Position numbers and translations under genes: made by a program. Positions 10,808 to 22,009 of a stretch of 64,000 nt of DNA are shown piece after piece; positions within the stretch are counted from its first letter, which is position 1; each line of letters begins with the position of its first letter. Source of the stretch: Ctenosaura bakeri (lineage: Eukaryota > Chordata > Lepidosauria > Squamata > Iguanidae); NCBI GenBank assembly GCA_948474755.1, contig CAOLHI010001251.1, positions 124,001 through 188,000 on the forward strand, read 5' to 3'. The notes under the pieces were generated by a model, which had not been told where the DNA came from, made no database searches, and saw only the letters and a program-made list of their open reading frames with translations.

Positions 10808-12622
10808 CAGCCGGCCCACCACATTTGCAGGTTTCACTTTCACAGATCTGATTGTTTGCACATTTCTCTACCCTGTGCCTCCCACCTCTAGTGCTTCTTT
10901 TCTGTTGGAACTTTTCCTCTTGGTGGCCCCAATCAGGCCTTTAAAAATGTATCTCACATTAGAGGGAGCTGATTTAAGGATGGGTTGGCATGCCTATATG
11001 TTCTACGGGAAAACTGTGGTTGATAAAGATTTTGTTCATCATTTTGTAAGAAAATCACTATTTAATATGCACTGATTACAAGAATAAGAACATTAGGCAA
11101 CTACCTACATGGGTCTCCCCTCAAGAAGCCTTCTTTGGAAGATGGATTGACTCAGATAAGTGGTTGTGTTATGATGACATATTAGAAAAGACAAATCTGA
11201 ATCTTTTTAAAATGAAATCAAGAGAAAAATTGGAATCAGAAGGAATAAAGTTAAACTGGTTCCCTTACAGACAGTTATTTGAGAGATTCCAGATGGATGT
11301 GAAAACTTATGGATAGAACAAAAAGAGCAAGGAAGAATGTTGAAGTTACTGCCGGGAAAACCTGCCTCACTTACTATCACATTTACATCAGGAGATTTTA
11401 TACCAAGAAACAGAAGATGAGACGGTCAAATCAGCAATGATATCGTGGGCTCAAAATGTCGGACATCCAATTCAATTAGAACACTGGGAACAGAGCTGGC
11501 AATGGACACAAAAATTTGCTGTAGCTCAGAACCTAAAAGAGAACTATTACAAGCTTTTTCATAGATGGTACATGACACCAGAAAAATTAAAGAAGATATA
11601 TAATACGGGAACAGGGCATTGTTGGAAGTGTCATGAGAACGTTGGAACACTATTTCATATGTGGTGGTAATGTCCTAAAGCTAAAAAATATTGGAATGAT
11701 ATACATAATATGATATGTAAAATATTGAGGGTTCAAATTGATAAGAAACCTGAACTGTACTTATTTAATATGACACATATGTTAGATGGAACTGTTGCAA
11801 AGAAACATTGGAGAATAATGCTGTATATGATTATGACAGCCCGTACTGAGTACGCAAGGCTATGGAAAACTGAGCAGATACCTACAATAGAGCAATGGTG
11901 GGCAACTTTCATTGAAAATCGGAATGCAGATATAGTCTCTCAGAGATTAAAAGGAAAATCAGATGATGACATTAAAAAAGAATGGCAAATTGTTCTGGAA
12001 ATGGGTTGGGTATTGACAGGCAACAATTCTTGATTCATGGTAGCATGAATAGCTAGAAGTAAAAATCAGTGGAATATCATGGAACATGTAAAGTAGGGAT
12101 GAAAAGCAGGATCTATCTTGTATGTTAACAAATGTAATGTGATGCATAAATGTGGATATGTCAATGAAATAACAGTATTGAAATCCAGAGAGGTGTGGAA
12201 GATGTTGTAATAGTTCGGTAAAATGTACAATGAGAAATGTTTTTTATACAGTGTAATCATAATAAAATTAATTATTAAAAAAAATGTGCCTCTGGTCCTC
12301 CTCCTTCTCCTCCATCAGTTGCTGCCTGGTCAGCCAAAGATGGATCACAGTCTGATTTCTCAGCATCACAAACCCTCTCCTGATGCTCCTCCACACACAA
12401 CCAAGGAAGAAGATGGGCAAGAGAAAAGAAGTATGGGTTTACTATCCTGATCCACCCCTTCTCTCTCCTTTCCCTGACCTGGTTTATACCCTGGGTGCCC
12501 CCTCTCCCCACCATGGCTTAGCTCCCTTCCCACAGACATAACCACATATTTTAATGTTTGCAGTTTTCCCACTTTTTGTGGGTCTTGTGCCCCTAACCCT
12601 AGTGAATGTGGAGGTCCAACTG
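10808..12622. mobile_element. Tigger-like DNA element split by L1
   Basis: The left end CAGCCGGCCCACCACATTTG (10808) follows TA. The right end AATGTGGAGGTCCAACTG (to 12622) precedes TA. The two non-L1 parts, 10808-10951 and 12287-12622, are collinear with the uninterrupted copy at 14562-15014 read on -, including CAGATCTGATTGTTTGC and TTTCTCAGCATCACAAACC. It is a non-autonomous Tc1/mariner-Tigger-type element by its ends and TA duplication. Confidence 0.75.
10952..12286 (+). mobile_element. L1 LINE ORF2 3' part, 5'-truncated
   Basis: Broken frames on + resemble the C-terminal third of L1 ORF2. One includes HRWYMTPEKLKKIY and CWKCHENVGTLFHMWW (near 11560-11670), the cysteine-rich C-terminal motif. 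Another includes GWHAYMFYGKTVVDKDFVHH. A tail at 12258-12285 with AATAAAATTAATTATTAAA is followed by AAAAATGT, which also precedes the element at about 10945-10952, a likely short target duplication. Stops and frameshifts make it dead. Confidence 0.82.
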
Positions 12623-13719
12623 TATTTGTCAATATACATTTATACCTATATCAGCCTATGCAATCTTTAATTTGTGTACTGTTCTTTCTTTTGGAAAAGA
12701 GGCAGTTTCTTTTTCTTTGTAGTATGTCAAAGGCATGACCACCTTAATTCCAAGAATGGCTTAAATTCTCCTCAAATCCAGGGGTGGTGGTCAGGGAAAT
12801 GGGAAGATGATGGATCTAGCAGATCCAAATTTCCTCTGGTCTGCCACCATTTGCGCAAAACATATCAGTTATGGCTCTATTAATTTGGGAATATCAGTCT
12901 TTTCTTGATCTGAAGATAGAAGGGCTGCAGAATTTTCCTGAAAGGCTGAGATGGATGCAGTTCATGATCTCATATCTCTCCACAGAGGTTAGACTTTGTT
13001 TGGTATTATTTGTACAGATTTGTAATTTAGAGTAAATAGGGTTAGGTGTGTTACAGGCCTGTTATGTAGAGGAAAAACATAATATGTGAGAGCAGGAGAG
13101 GGGAAGGAGTAAAGTACTGTAGAATACTGGAGCATATTGGGTATTGGATGGCTGCAGAGACAGAATGTGAGGTTGGAAGAAAGTGAGTAGGAAGTGGGTT
13201 TGGATTGGGAAGTGGCTTGTGTTGGACTTTGGGGAGTAGAGGGTAACGGAGGCAGGAATATATTTTAATCTAAGGAGATTTTTAGAAAATGAACATACAA
13301 GGAAGAGCACAGAGTAGCTACAAGCTTTTATGGTTGTACTTTTAAAGCCAACATGTTCTTTTTTGTTATTGTTGTTTGTTCAACTATACCTGAATATTTG
13401 GCCACGCTGTCTAACATGTTGACAGAGCAGTAAAAGAGGAAATATAAAGGGCAGCAAAATACCAAATATAAATTAAACTGCAGGTGCAGGAAGTAAAGCT
13501 ATATCTGGGGAATCTTATGAAACTATTAAGAACTTTCTGGAGAGGGGGGCAATGTTATACTGTTGTTTTTACATGTCATTATCATTTAACTCAACGATTT
13601 ACTTCTCCCCATAAATATGTACTACCCTCTATTTAATGTAGACAAACACTCACACACATACAAAATGTGACTCATGACAACCTAAATAAGTATATTATGA
13701 CATAAGTTTTCCAGCCAAC

Positions 13720-13845
13720 TGAGGATAAACCTTCATTCATCTCTGATGAAGGGGACTCTAGTCACAAAAAAAGAGCTTACGCCATAATACATCTCTTGGT
13801 CTTTAAGATGCCACAAGACTCTCTGTTGTTTTGGCTATCAGAGCT
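13720..13845 (+). repeat. Unclassified sauropsid-type interspersed repeat
   Basis: TCTGATGAAGGGGACTCTAG, then an ATAATACATCTC block, then GTCTTTAAGATGCCACAAGA resemble a repeat often seen in reptile genomes. This is recalled by pattern only. Its class is not established here. Confidence 0.35.
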
Positions 13846-14561
13846 TAAATGATTATCAGTCTATTTACAGGTTGAGATTTGTTTCCTTCTACTTTGATGT
13901 GATGCAGCTGGCACATGGGAGATAAGGCTTGCTGGGGAAACTTTATAGGCTAATAAAGCCTTCCTTCCCTTTTATAATCCCTGCTCTTGTAGGAACTGCT
14001 GCTTCCTTGCAAGCATACTGGAGAAGCCAGTAAGTCTGCTGTCTTTAAACAGTTTTGGGATGGTATCATTTTCCCTTTGCAACCATATCCACTAAAACAA
14101 ATGCTCCTATATATTAATGCATAAATGCACACAGAATTGCATGTTCTTCAGGTTCAGAATTTTCCATCATCATTGTTTCCCAGGGACAGTTTCTATTATT
14201 CTGTCTCAGGTGAATCACTACCCTTCTTTTTCGCTTTAGGGATACTTGGTTAAAATTCTATTAGCGAGTTAGCAGAGTTGTTCTCATTTCTATTGGATTT
14301 AATTCCTTTCCTGGGGTTTTGAGGAGGAAAATGGATACATCTTGCATCCAAATGTGCTTGTATGAGCAAGAGGCACCATGTAATTCCTAACCCTGACATT
14401 TTACATGCTGCCAAGGTGTATCTTGAACAGCTGATGAGGTATTATGGGTAGTTATAGTTCCTAAAGTATGTCTTCAGCTCAAGGGACAAACACACTCTGG
14501 GTTTGTCCATTTAAATATAAAAGATAAACTGCTTCAGAGTATGTATATATGTGTGTATGTA

Positions 14562-15014
14562 CAGCTGGCCCTCCACATTTGCTAGGAGTAGGAGTGTAGG
14601 ACCCCACAAAAATAGAAAAATCACAAATATATTTTTTGTGTCTGTGTCTGTGAGAAGGGGCTTGAGGCACGGTGGAGGGTCCTGACCAGGCTAGGAAAGG
14701 AGAAGGAAGGAGGAGTAGGTCAGCGTGATGGCTCTATACTTTCTCTCTCTTACCCATCTCCTTCCTTGGGTGTAGGCAGCATCAGAAAATGGTTTGTGGT
14801 GCTGAGAAATCGGGCTGCAATCCATGCTTAGTTGGCCAGGTATCAGCTGCAGGGGGAAGAGGAGGAACCAAAGGTGGGTTTTTAAAAGGCTGTGCCTGCC
14901 AGGAGGGAAGGTTCCCCCAGAAAATAAGTGCCTGGCGGAGGGGACATGGGTTGGAGAAATTCGCAAACAATCAAATCTGTGAAAGTAAAACCAGCAAATG
15001 TGGAGGGCCAACTG
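14562..15014 (-). mobile_element. Tigger-like DNA element, intact ends
   Basis: The ends CAGCTGGCCCTCCACATTTG and AATGTGGAGGGCCAACTG are inverted repeats, with TA at 14560-14561 and 15015-15016. The body is the reverse complement of the element at 10808-12622 without the L1. It is about 450 bp with no transposase, so it is a non-autonomous copy. The 106- and 113-codon frames inside it are not genes. Confidence 0.82.
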
Positions 15015-15274
15015 TATTTATATCCTCGTTTTCTCTTGAATCGGAGAAACAAATGCAACGTACAGTGGGTCGAGTAGAGCTTTCAGTAGTGTATGTAACA
15101 ATGTGTGTGTGTGTGCGTGCAGGAAGATGATGGTGATCTTTTGGGTGTTACAAACATGTTCCTGTTCACATCTGTGAAACAGGGTTGCCTGATTAAGACT
15201 ATCCCAAGCCCTGAATTTTCAGGCTCTACACCTGAGACTTAGGGACAACCTCTTGAGATGTTACAGGAGAGCTT

Positions 15275-15600
15275 TCTAAACTGTGTGTCACGACACGTTA
15301 ATGCATCAGCTGCAGTTTGTAGGTGTGTTGTGTGAACGTAATGGGTGGAGGGGCTACCTCTCCCACCGCCACTGCAGGCCAGGCCTGGGTGAAGGGGCTG
15401 CCTCTCCCACTGCCCCCCTTGTCACCCGGGGCTGAGGAAGACCCTGGCAAGGAAGCATCAGTGGTGGTAGGCCAGGCTCAGGTGGAGGGGCTGCCTCCAC
15501 TTACTGAATTACTTACTGAATTACTTACTGAATTACTGTATCACAAAATGATGCATGTCTAAAAAATGTGTCACCAACATGAAACGTTTGGAATGCTCTG
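15275..15600 (+). mobile_element. Possible hAT-like DNA element
   Basis: AAACTGTGTGTCACGACACG near 15280 and ATGTGTCACCAACATGAAAC near 15570 resemble the ends of vertebrate hAT-type elements. Between them are two to three imperfect copies of a GGCCAGGC...GGGGCTGCCTC unit. An 8-bp target duplication was not confirmed. Confidence 0.35.
15501..15538 (+). repeat. 12-bp tandem repeat
   Basis: Three successive copies of ACTTACTGAATT (15499-15537) form a short direct array next to the GC-rich units. It causes the in-frame LLTELLTELL peptide seen in translation. Confidence 0.8.
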
Positions 15601-17004
15601 TGTTACAGGAAGCAGGCCTTGGTGCTATGAGAAGGATGGTATTACAAGGGGCAGTCCTTGATGGTGCCATTAAACATAACACATTAAATATGAATGGCAG
15701 TTTTACAAAGTGTTCAAATAAAAAACTTGAATGAACACAGACACACACGCTTTCAAAGACGTGCTCTTGCCCTCAGACTCCTCACCCTCATCCTGAGCCC
15801 AAAGAAGACAGAAGAAGAAATCTGGCAGCCCTAAACATTGACAGGTAAACAGTAGCATATGATAACCAGCAGTCCTGAACTTGATGTAACTTAAGAGATA
15901 AATTCATTGTAAGAGTAGTTAAAGTCTTCAGGATTGCATTTTAAAGATGTGTTAGGGCTGCTTTGAACAGTATCAGGAGTCTTCAGCCACACACACCCTC
16001 CCTCTAGAGATTTTTTGCCTGAAGCAAAAGAAAAAGAAAAAGAAAAAAAGATGATGTCCTCTCCCATTCTATCTGCAAGTCTGTCTTCAACATTGCTGGT
16101 GAGGCAGCAGCGTCTTCTCACATCTGATTTAGAGGACTCAAGGCACACATGTTGTTATCATCTTCCAGCATCTGCCACCTGAGGCAAGCACCTCACTTTG
16201 CCTGACAGTAGGACCAACTCTCCCCATTCTTTCCTTCCTTCATTTATTTGTACCGTACCATTCACACACACCCTTCCCAGCCCACTCACCCTCCCATAGC
16301 AGATCAGAAAGGTCTGCGGGGTCAGAGGATGCCTTCATTCCTGTTGTGATGCACTGATTGAGGAGGTTTAAAGTTCTCTGACCAGTGCTTCATAATATGG
16401 GTGAAAATCAGACTGCTCTACATCTCATCCACAACGGTCATACACAACAGAGACTTTAGCTTTTTGTTCCAGGAGAATTCATGTAGCTTACTGTAAGTGT
16501 GTCTTCTGACTCAGGGAGTAGCACTCATATATCCACATGACTCTGTGAGCTTGTTGTGACTCACACTTGGTGCTTGCTAACTGGTGTTCACCTCTGACAA
16601 GTTCAAGAGTGCTTGCCTTCAACTCTTTCTGTGTATCTGGAGGGTGTTTTTCTACCCTGATTACCTCACTTGTTGTCAAGCTGAATCTTGTTGCTTTGGT
16701 GCTGTTTTTGGATTCATTTTCTACATTCTGGAGTGCTGCGAGCAAGGAAAAGGTCCATCAAAAGCTAGACTTCTGATGAGCTAAAAGGCTGGCTTATAAA
16801 CACCACAATTGATTTTTTTTTTTTTTTTTGTGTTCTTGGACATAATGAGAGAATGTATTGGACATAGGTAGAGGGGACAGATGTGTCCTTGAGCATGGTC
16901 TTCTGGAAACAGCATTAAAGACGTTTTTTTCATCAAGACTGAGGAGTGAAATAATAGAGAATAAACCAGCTAGAGTCAAAATTTTATTAAATGTTTTAGG
17001 GTAT

Positions 17005-17366
17005 TGTTGTTGTGTGCCTTCAAGTCATTTCCAACTAAGGCAAACCCATCAGCAGGGTTTCTGGGGCTGAGGATGTGATGTGCCCAAGGTCACCTAATTG
17101 GTTTCCACAGCTGAGCAGGGAATTGAACCCTGAGCCATTTCTGCACAAGATAGTTATAGCACTATTATTCCATTTTCAACTTCCTATGGAATCCTGGGGT
17201 TTGCAGTTTAGGGAGGGGCAGGCTGGCCCCTCCCTAAACTGCAAACCCCAGGATTCCATAGGATGTTGAAAATGGAATAATAGTGCTATAACAGTCTAGT
17301 GTGGAAATGGCCCTGGTCTCCAGGGTCATAGTACAAGACTGAAAACACTATACCGTGCTGGCTCTC
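17005..17366 (-). mobile_element. tRNA-derived SINE, reverse, split by a MITE
   Basis: It starts TTGTTGTTGTGTGCCTTCAA and includes GATGTGCCCAAGGTCACC. It resumes after the MITE with CTGGTCTCCAGGGTCATAGT and ends ATACCGTGCTGGCTCTC, the complement of the SINE head. Removing 17133-17312 plus one CTG restores the usual SINE order. Confidence 0.85.
17133..17312. mobile_element. Harbinger-like MITE nested in a SINE
   Basis: This is a 180-bp fold-back with ends AGCCATTTCTGCAC and GTGTGGAAATGGCC. The target duplication is CTG (17130-17132 and 17313-17315). The centre AGGGAGGGGCAGGCTGGCCCC joins arms that pair almost perfectly. The insertion must postdate the SINE. Confidence 0.9.
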
Positions 17367-17820
17367 ATCTATAGGGTTGCCATAAAGTTGAGGTCAACTT
17401 GATGGCAATTAACGACAAAATGTTCAAAATTGCACTGTACTTTTGCTGTGTACCCTTGTTAACTGGTACTTTCCCTATTCTTTGTGGAGCCTGATTGTAT
17501 TACTGTTTGCTTAGGAGTAAGTCCCACACTGTGTCCATTTGGTTCTACTACTTAGCAAAAATGTTTAGAATTGCAACCTGTGCTATAAATTAAACATGCC
17601 AGATCTTTTTCAAAAACGCAAAGCTAAACATTTCCTACATGCATCTTCTGTGTAAGTGGTACCCATCCCCTGGGAAAACACTGTAAAAATTACCACAGCT
17701 ATAGTTATGAAGGATAAAGCCCTTGGTCTATGATTAATTTACATAGGAGATTTTCTCTCCACCTTTTTTTTTATTCTACTCTTCTCCTATAAAAGAAAGA
17801 GTAAGCAGCTTACAAAATTT

Positions 17821-18350
17821 GTTGTTATTTGCTGTCAAGTCTCCTTTGTCTTATAGTGATCCTGTGAGTGAAGATTCCTGGTCATCAGATGCTCTGTTCA
17901 GTTCTTGCAAACTCAGGGCTGTGGCTTGCTTGCTTGAAGCAATCCACCTGTAAGGCTGCCTTCCTCTTTTCCCAGCAGCATAATTTTTTTCCAGTAAGTC
18001 ATATTGTCTCACGGTATGTCCAAAGTATGAAAACCTCAGTTTTGTCCTCTTTGCTTCTAGACTTCAGGCTTGATTTGCTCTAAGATCCACTCATTTATCA
18101 TTTCAGCAATCTGTTATCTGTAAAACTTTTCTCCAGCATACATTTCAAATTAGTTGATTCTCCTCCTGTCTGCTTCCTTATCTAGCTTTCACAACCAAAC
18201 ACAGAAATCAGAACCACTATGAGCTGGATGATTCTGACTTTGGTATTTAATATGTCTTTACACTTGAGGATCTTATCTATTTTCTTCATGACTGCCTTTC
18301 CAAGTCCTTGCTGTCTTAAGATTACTTGACTTGCAAGTCTCTATTTTGAT
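17821..18350 (-). mobile_element. BovB/RTE LINE 3' end
   Basis: Read on -, the 18.2-18.3 kb part gives broken codons resembling the RTE-type ORF2 end, a KVRII...FGCES zone near 18175-18250. It is followed by a CCACAGCCCTGAGTTTGCAA block and a tail near 17821-17860. Stops interrupt the frame. It is 5'-truncated and dead. Its tail resembles the 3' ends of the SINEs in this window, fitting BovB-driven SINE mobilisation. Confidence 0.65.
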
Positions 18351-20282
18351 TAATGCCTCAGCCAAGGCATATGAGATCTTTAACTATTTAAATTATTACA
18401 AAATATAAGAGAAGGAAATATGATTGCTAATAATGGAAAGGCACTAACAAAAAATAAGCAGTTGTGAAATGACAATCCACTCAAAACCAGAACTTGGAAA
18501 TGTCACTATTTTAAACTGCAACCCCCAGAATTCCCCAACCAGCATGGCTTCTGACCATATTGTTCTGGGATCTGGAAATTATAGTCCAGAAAGCTCTGCT
18601 TCTGGGATTTGGGAGCTATAGTCCAAGCTCTCCGTAATGCTAACAGGAAATAAATAAAATTAAGTGAGAGATGCTCAACAATTTCCTTTACACTGCAAGT
18701 CCTTGAATTTCTACTCCTACTGAGTTTTGTAGGACTCTCTCAGATAAGTGTGTATAATCTGACACTCTGATTCTCCAGAGCATCACCTTGGAACGAATGC
18801 AATTTAAAAAGTCTGAAAGAGCCATTTTAAAGCAGGATCTACATTATGATCAATACAGCACATTCATTTAGTTTACAGACACTGGAAATTCAAATGCTGT
18901 TTTATACCACTTGCCAAAATACCATGCTGGCTGGAGTCCTGGAGGTAGATTTAATGTTATCTGCAATAATTCAGATTCATCTGAAAATGGATTCTCAGAA
19001 GTGTTTCCCATGGTATAACTTGAAGCAAAACTGCTTATAAAAATGTAAATGTGGTAATAATCTACTTTGATTTATTGACTTCCTTGGAACTCATCAGGGG
19101 TTGGCCTTACCATTAGGTGAAGTAATCAGCATCAAGCATCTGATCTGGGGTGTCATGAAAAGGTGGCAACTTGTTATTTATTCAGCTTGTTATCACAACT
19201 TTGCCAAAGGTTGAAGGATAAAAAGTCCTTTTTTGGATTATAATTTCTTGAATCCCTCTGATCATGTTGGCTAAGGGATTGTGGGAGTTGGAGTACAAAA
19301 GAGTACCTTTGATATTTTTGTAACTGATAGTGTGTGTGTGTGTGTGGGGAGGGGAATGGTTGTGAAATATTTCTGCCTGATGTGCCAAAATAACTTGGCT
19401 GGTTTTACCTTTCAATATTATGTACTGTGAGCTCAGTGGCTATGGGGTGTTCTTTGTTGCTTTGCTTCAGACAGCCAAATGTTCTGGGTTTGTGCTGGTG
19501 CTCATGCTCTCTCAGACTCAAGTGCTGTCTATCTCTAGGTATAGTTCCATTAACAAAACCTCTGATAAAAAAAGCTTCCTTTACACCTGTCTAGTCCCTC
19601 CTCCCTTTATCTCCTGGCCCTCTACCTTGTTGGAACATTTTTATCAGAATCAGTACTGGGAGGATGGTGAAGGAGGGCTGGACAGACTTTCAGTGTCAGG
19701 TGGCAGCAGCATATCTGCATTAAACAATGCAATAACTGAAAAATAATGGGATTCTGCTCTAGCCGATCCTCCTGTACCTTTGTGTGCCCTGCCCACAGCA
19801 GGCAAGATAAACAGCAGCTGCCTCCAGAATCCCTAAATTAGCAAACAGCAAAAGAGAGCAAAAAGGAGAATCATCCTCCCTCACCAGGGACCCCCAACAT
19901 GTTTTAAAAATGCATAAATCTGTGCATTTGGCCACAAGAACAGAAATATTTTAAAAAGTGGGAACTGGTGAAAGAATAATAATTTTTAAAAAAACCCTGG
20001 ATATATTTTGGAAGAAGCCCTTACGTGGTCTCAAGAAGATTCAAAACGATTTTGTTTCCTTATGCTAGGCTTACCTGACATGGTTGTTTCATTTCACAGA
20101 TGGGGAAAAAATGCCCACTTGCTGAAACATGTTGAAGTGCCATTCTGTTTTGCAGTGCAGGAACCCACCCCTATTCTTTCCACATTATTTCTGCCTTTGG
20201 TACCAAATTTTCTATTACAGAAGTAACACCTAGGAATGCATCTGCTTCATTGACTAAGGTATACTTGTATATAATGTTAGTA

Positions 20283-20659
20283 TCAGGGGTAATGAGAGAG
20301 AAGGGGATGGAATCTTCCCCTTCCCGGTAGGCTCAAGCAAAAACAAACTGCTGCAGCCTCTCCTAGCTTGCATGTTCTTCCTCATTAATAATCTTTGCCA
20401 TCTTGACTACGGCCATTTCCGCACTAGCCTGTTATAGCGCGACGATTCCACTTTCAACATCCTCTGGCATCCTGGGGTTTGCAGTTTCGGGAGGGGCCGG
20501 CCGGCCCCTCCCGAAACTGCAAACCCCAGGATGCCAGAGGATGTTGAAAGTGGAATCGTCGCGCTATAACAGGCTAGTGCGGAAATGGCCTGCATTCTGA
20601 TGTTGCTCGGCCACACATGTCCTGGTTTTCACCTGTGAAATACTGGAGGGTATGATGAG
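20283..20659 (+). repeat. Unclassified old repeat, family A, carrying a MITE
   Basis: This is the second copy of the repeat at 4425-4614. It is interrupted by the palindrome at 20411-20590. The 63 bp immediately left of the palindrome (20348-20410) are repeated identically at 22942-23004 and, inverted, at 24469-24531 inside composite elements. Confidence 0.6.
20411..20590. mobile_element. Harbinger-like MITE, near-perfect 180-bp palindrome
   Basis: The arms of 90 bp meet at a GGCCGGCC centre and appear fully complementary. Diagnostic bases at arm positions 7, 15, 33, 49 and 58 are T, T, C, A, C on both arms. The flanks are TAC and TGC, an imperfect 3-bp duplication. CpGs are intact, so the copy looks young or unmethylated. 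Both strands give the same open frame because of the symmetry. Confidence 0.92.
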
Positions 20660-20954
20660 GAATAGATACTATGGTCCTCTACCTGACAGGGTTGAAGTTC
20701 AGTCTGGCAATTATTTCCATGCCATGCTAAAAGATTTCAGACTTTTTATATTTTCTCCCGCTGTCTGAGAACACATTGTTTGGGGGCAGTAACACCACTG
20801 GCTTAAATACTCCAAAAGCACGAGATCCTGTCCAATTGTGGAAACTAAGCAGGGTCAACTTTAATTGGTAATCAGAGGGGACACTGCCCATGACTACCAG
20901 GCGCTGTAGGCGACATTTCAGAGGAAAGGTACTGGCACAACCGTCTCTGAGCAT

Positions 20955-21507
20955 CGCCATTTCCACATTACACTGTGATAGTGCTACTATTCCACCATTC
21001 CAACCTCCTCTGGAATCCTGGGGTTTGCAGTTTAGGGAGGGGCATTTAGAATTCTTAGCTGGAGAGCTCTTTGGCCTCAGTAAACTACAAACCCCAGAAT
21101 TCCACAGGATGTTGAAAGTGGAATAATACTGAAGGGGAAATCAGATGATGAAATTCAGAAAGAATGGCAAATTATAGGTGAATGCTGGGTGACCTTTGAT
21201 AGAAGTCTATAATTGATGGTAATATGTGGAAAAATTTCATTGTGATGATTACGGCAGATATCATGAAGCAGGAATATGGTAATGGAAATGCTATGTACTA
21301 ACGTGTAAAATGGCTGAAAAATGCAGTATGATGATATAACAATGTTAAGAGATTTTGGAAATGAAGTCTAGATCAGTTTGGAAGATTCAAGAAATAATTC
21401 ATGTGAAATAGCAATAATAATATTGTTGTTTTAATTGTGAAACTTTAATAAAATGATATTATGAAAGTGGCATAATAGCACTATCACAGTGTAGGGCGGA
21501 AATCGCC
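20955..21507. mobile_element. Harbinger-like MITE inside a 5S-SINE
   Basis: The left part runs from CGCCATTTCCAC through TTCCACCATTCCAACCTCC. The right arm, with GGATGTTGAAAGTGGAATAA, is broken by an L1 fragment and resumes as GTGGCATAATAGCAC, ending GGAAATCGCC. Its flanks are CAT and TAT. Confidence 0.8.
21130..21461 (+). mobile_element. L1 3' end nested in the MITE
   Basis: GATGATGAAATTCAGAAAGA and AATGGCAAATTATAGG match the end of ORF2 in the L1 at 10952-12286 (GATGATGACATTAAAAAAGA, AATGGCAAATTGTTC). The 3' tail TTTAATAAAATGATATT follows. The target duplication is about 16-20 bp: TGAAAGTGGAATAATA left and TGAAAGTGGCATAATA right. Confidence 0.8.
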
Positions 21508-21663
21508 TATGATTTGCTTCAGAAAACCCAATGAAATCTGTGGGGTCACCGCAAGCCGACAGGCGACCTGAAGACACACCCACACACCTTACAGGAAACT
21601 CACGCATTTTTGTTGGGTCCCAATAAACACACCACCCAACTCTGGATTGTGCATGACCACCAA

Positions 21664-21810
21664 GGCCATTTCCACACTAGACTGTTATAGCGCTACTATT
21701 CCACTTTCAACATCCTGTGGAATCCTGGGGTCTGCAGTTTAAGGGAGGTGACTCAAAGGCAAACCCCAGGATTCCCTAGGATGCTGAACGTGGAATAACA
21801 GCACTATAGA
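21664..21810. mobile_element. Harbinger-like MITE, right end lost
   Basis: GGCCATTTCCACACTAGACT starts the left arm. The right arm runs to GGAATAACAGCACTATA and then stops where the next MITE begins. It lies immediately upstream of the HERC3 CpG island. Confidence 0.75.
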
Positions 21811-22009
21811 GAGCCTTTCCGCACTAGACTGTTATAGCGCTCTTATTCCACTTTACACATCCTGTGGAATCCTGGGGTTTGTCGTTGACTGAGGCCAAGG
21901 AGCTCTCTGGCTGAGAATTCTAAATGCCCCCCCTCTACTGCAAACCCCAGGATTCCATAGGATGTGGAAAGCGGAATAATCGCGCTATAACAGTCTAGTG
22001 CGGAAATGA
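21811..22009. mobile_element. Harbinger-like MITE at the promoter edge
   Basis: The left arm starts GCCTTTCCGCACTAGACTG. The right arm ends CAGTCTAGTGCGGAAATG at about 22009, directly against the GC-rich promoter. The middle holds the longer variant insert (GAATTCTAAATGCCC zone) also seen in the copies at 25946 and 52048. Confidence 0.8.

Larger units (their letters stand above)
20785..21585 (+). mobile_element. 5S-rRNA-derived SINE, split by MITE and L1
   Basis: GGAAACTAAGCAGGGTCAAC and GGCGCTGTAGGCGACATTTC match the internal promoter zone and 3' end of 5S rRNA, as in 5S-headed SINEs of squamates. The tail resumes at 21508 with GCTTCAGAAAACCCAATGAA and ends GGCGACCTGAAGACACAC. 20955-21507 is inserted sequence. 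Confidence 0.8.
2251..21663. other. Intergenic region between HERC5/6-like gene and HERC3 promoter
   Basis: No exon could be supported here on either strand. All open frames are short and lack recognisable motifs. Apart from the repeats listed separately, I see only AT-rich, apparently unique or very old sequence in 2251-4424, 4817-6324, 6487-7167, 7396-8014, 8195-8976, 10251-10807, 12625-13719, 13846-14561, 15601-17004 and 18351-20282. PIGY/PYURF, which lies here in mammals, was looked for and not seen. Confidence 0.6.

Noticed and set aside
10692..11075. 127-codon frame ending in L1-like residues
   Set aside because: It is a chance join of Tigger-like DNA and a truncated L1 ORF2.
20403..20616. 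Matching 60-70 codon frames on both strands (also 22997-23188)
   Set aside because: The same peptide on both strands is a direct result of the perfect palindrome, not two genes.
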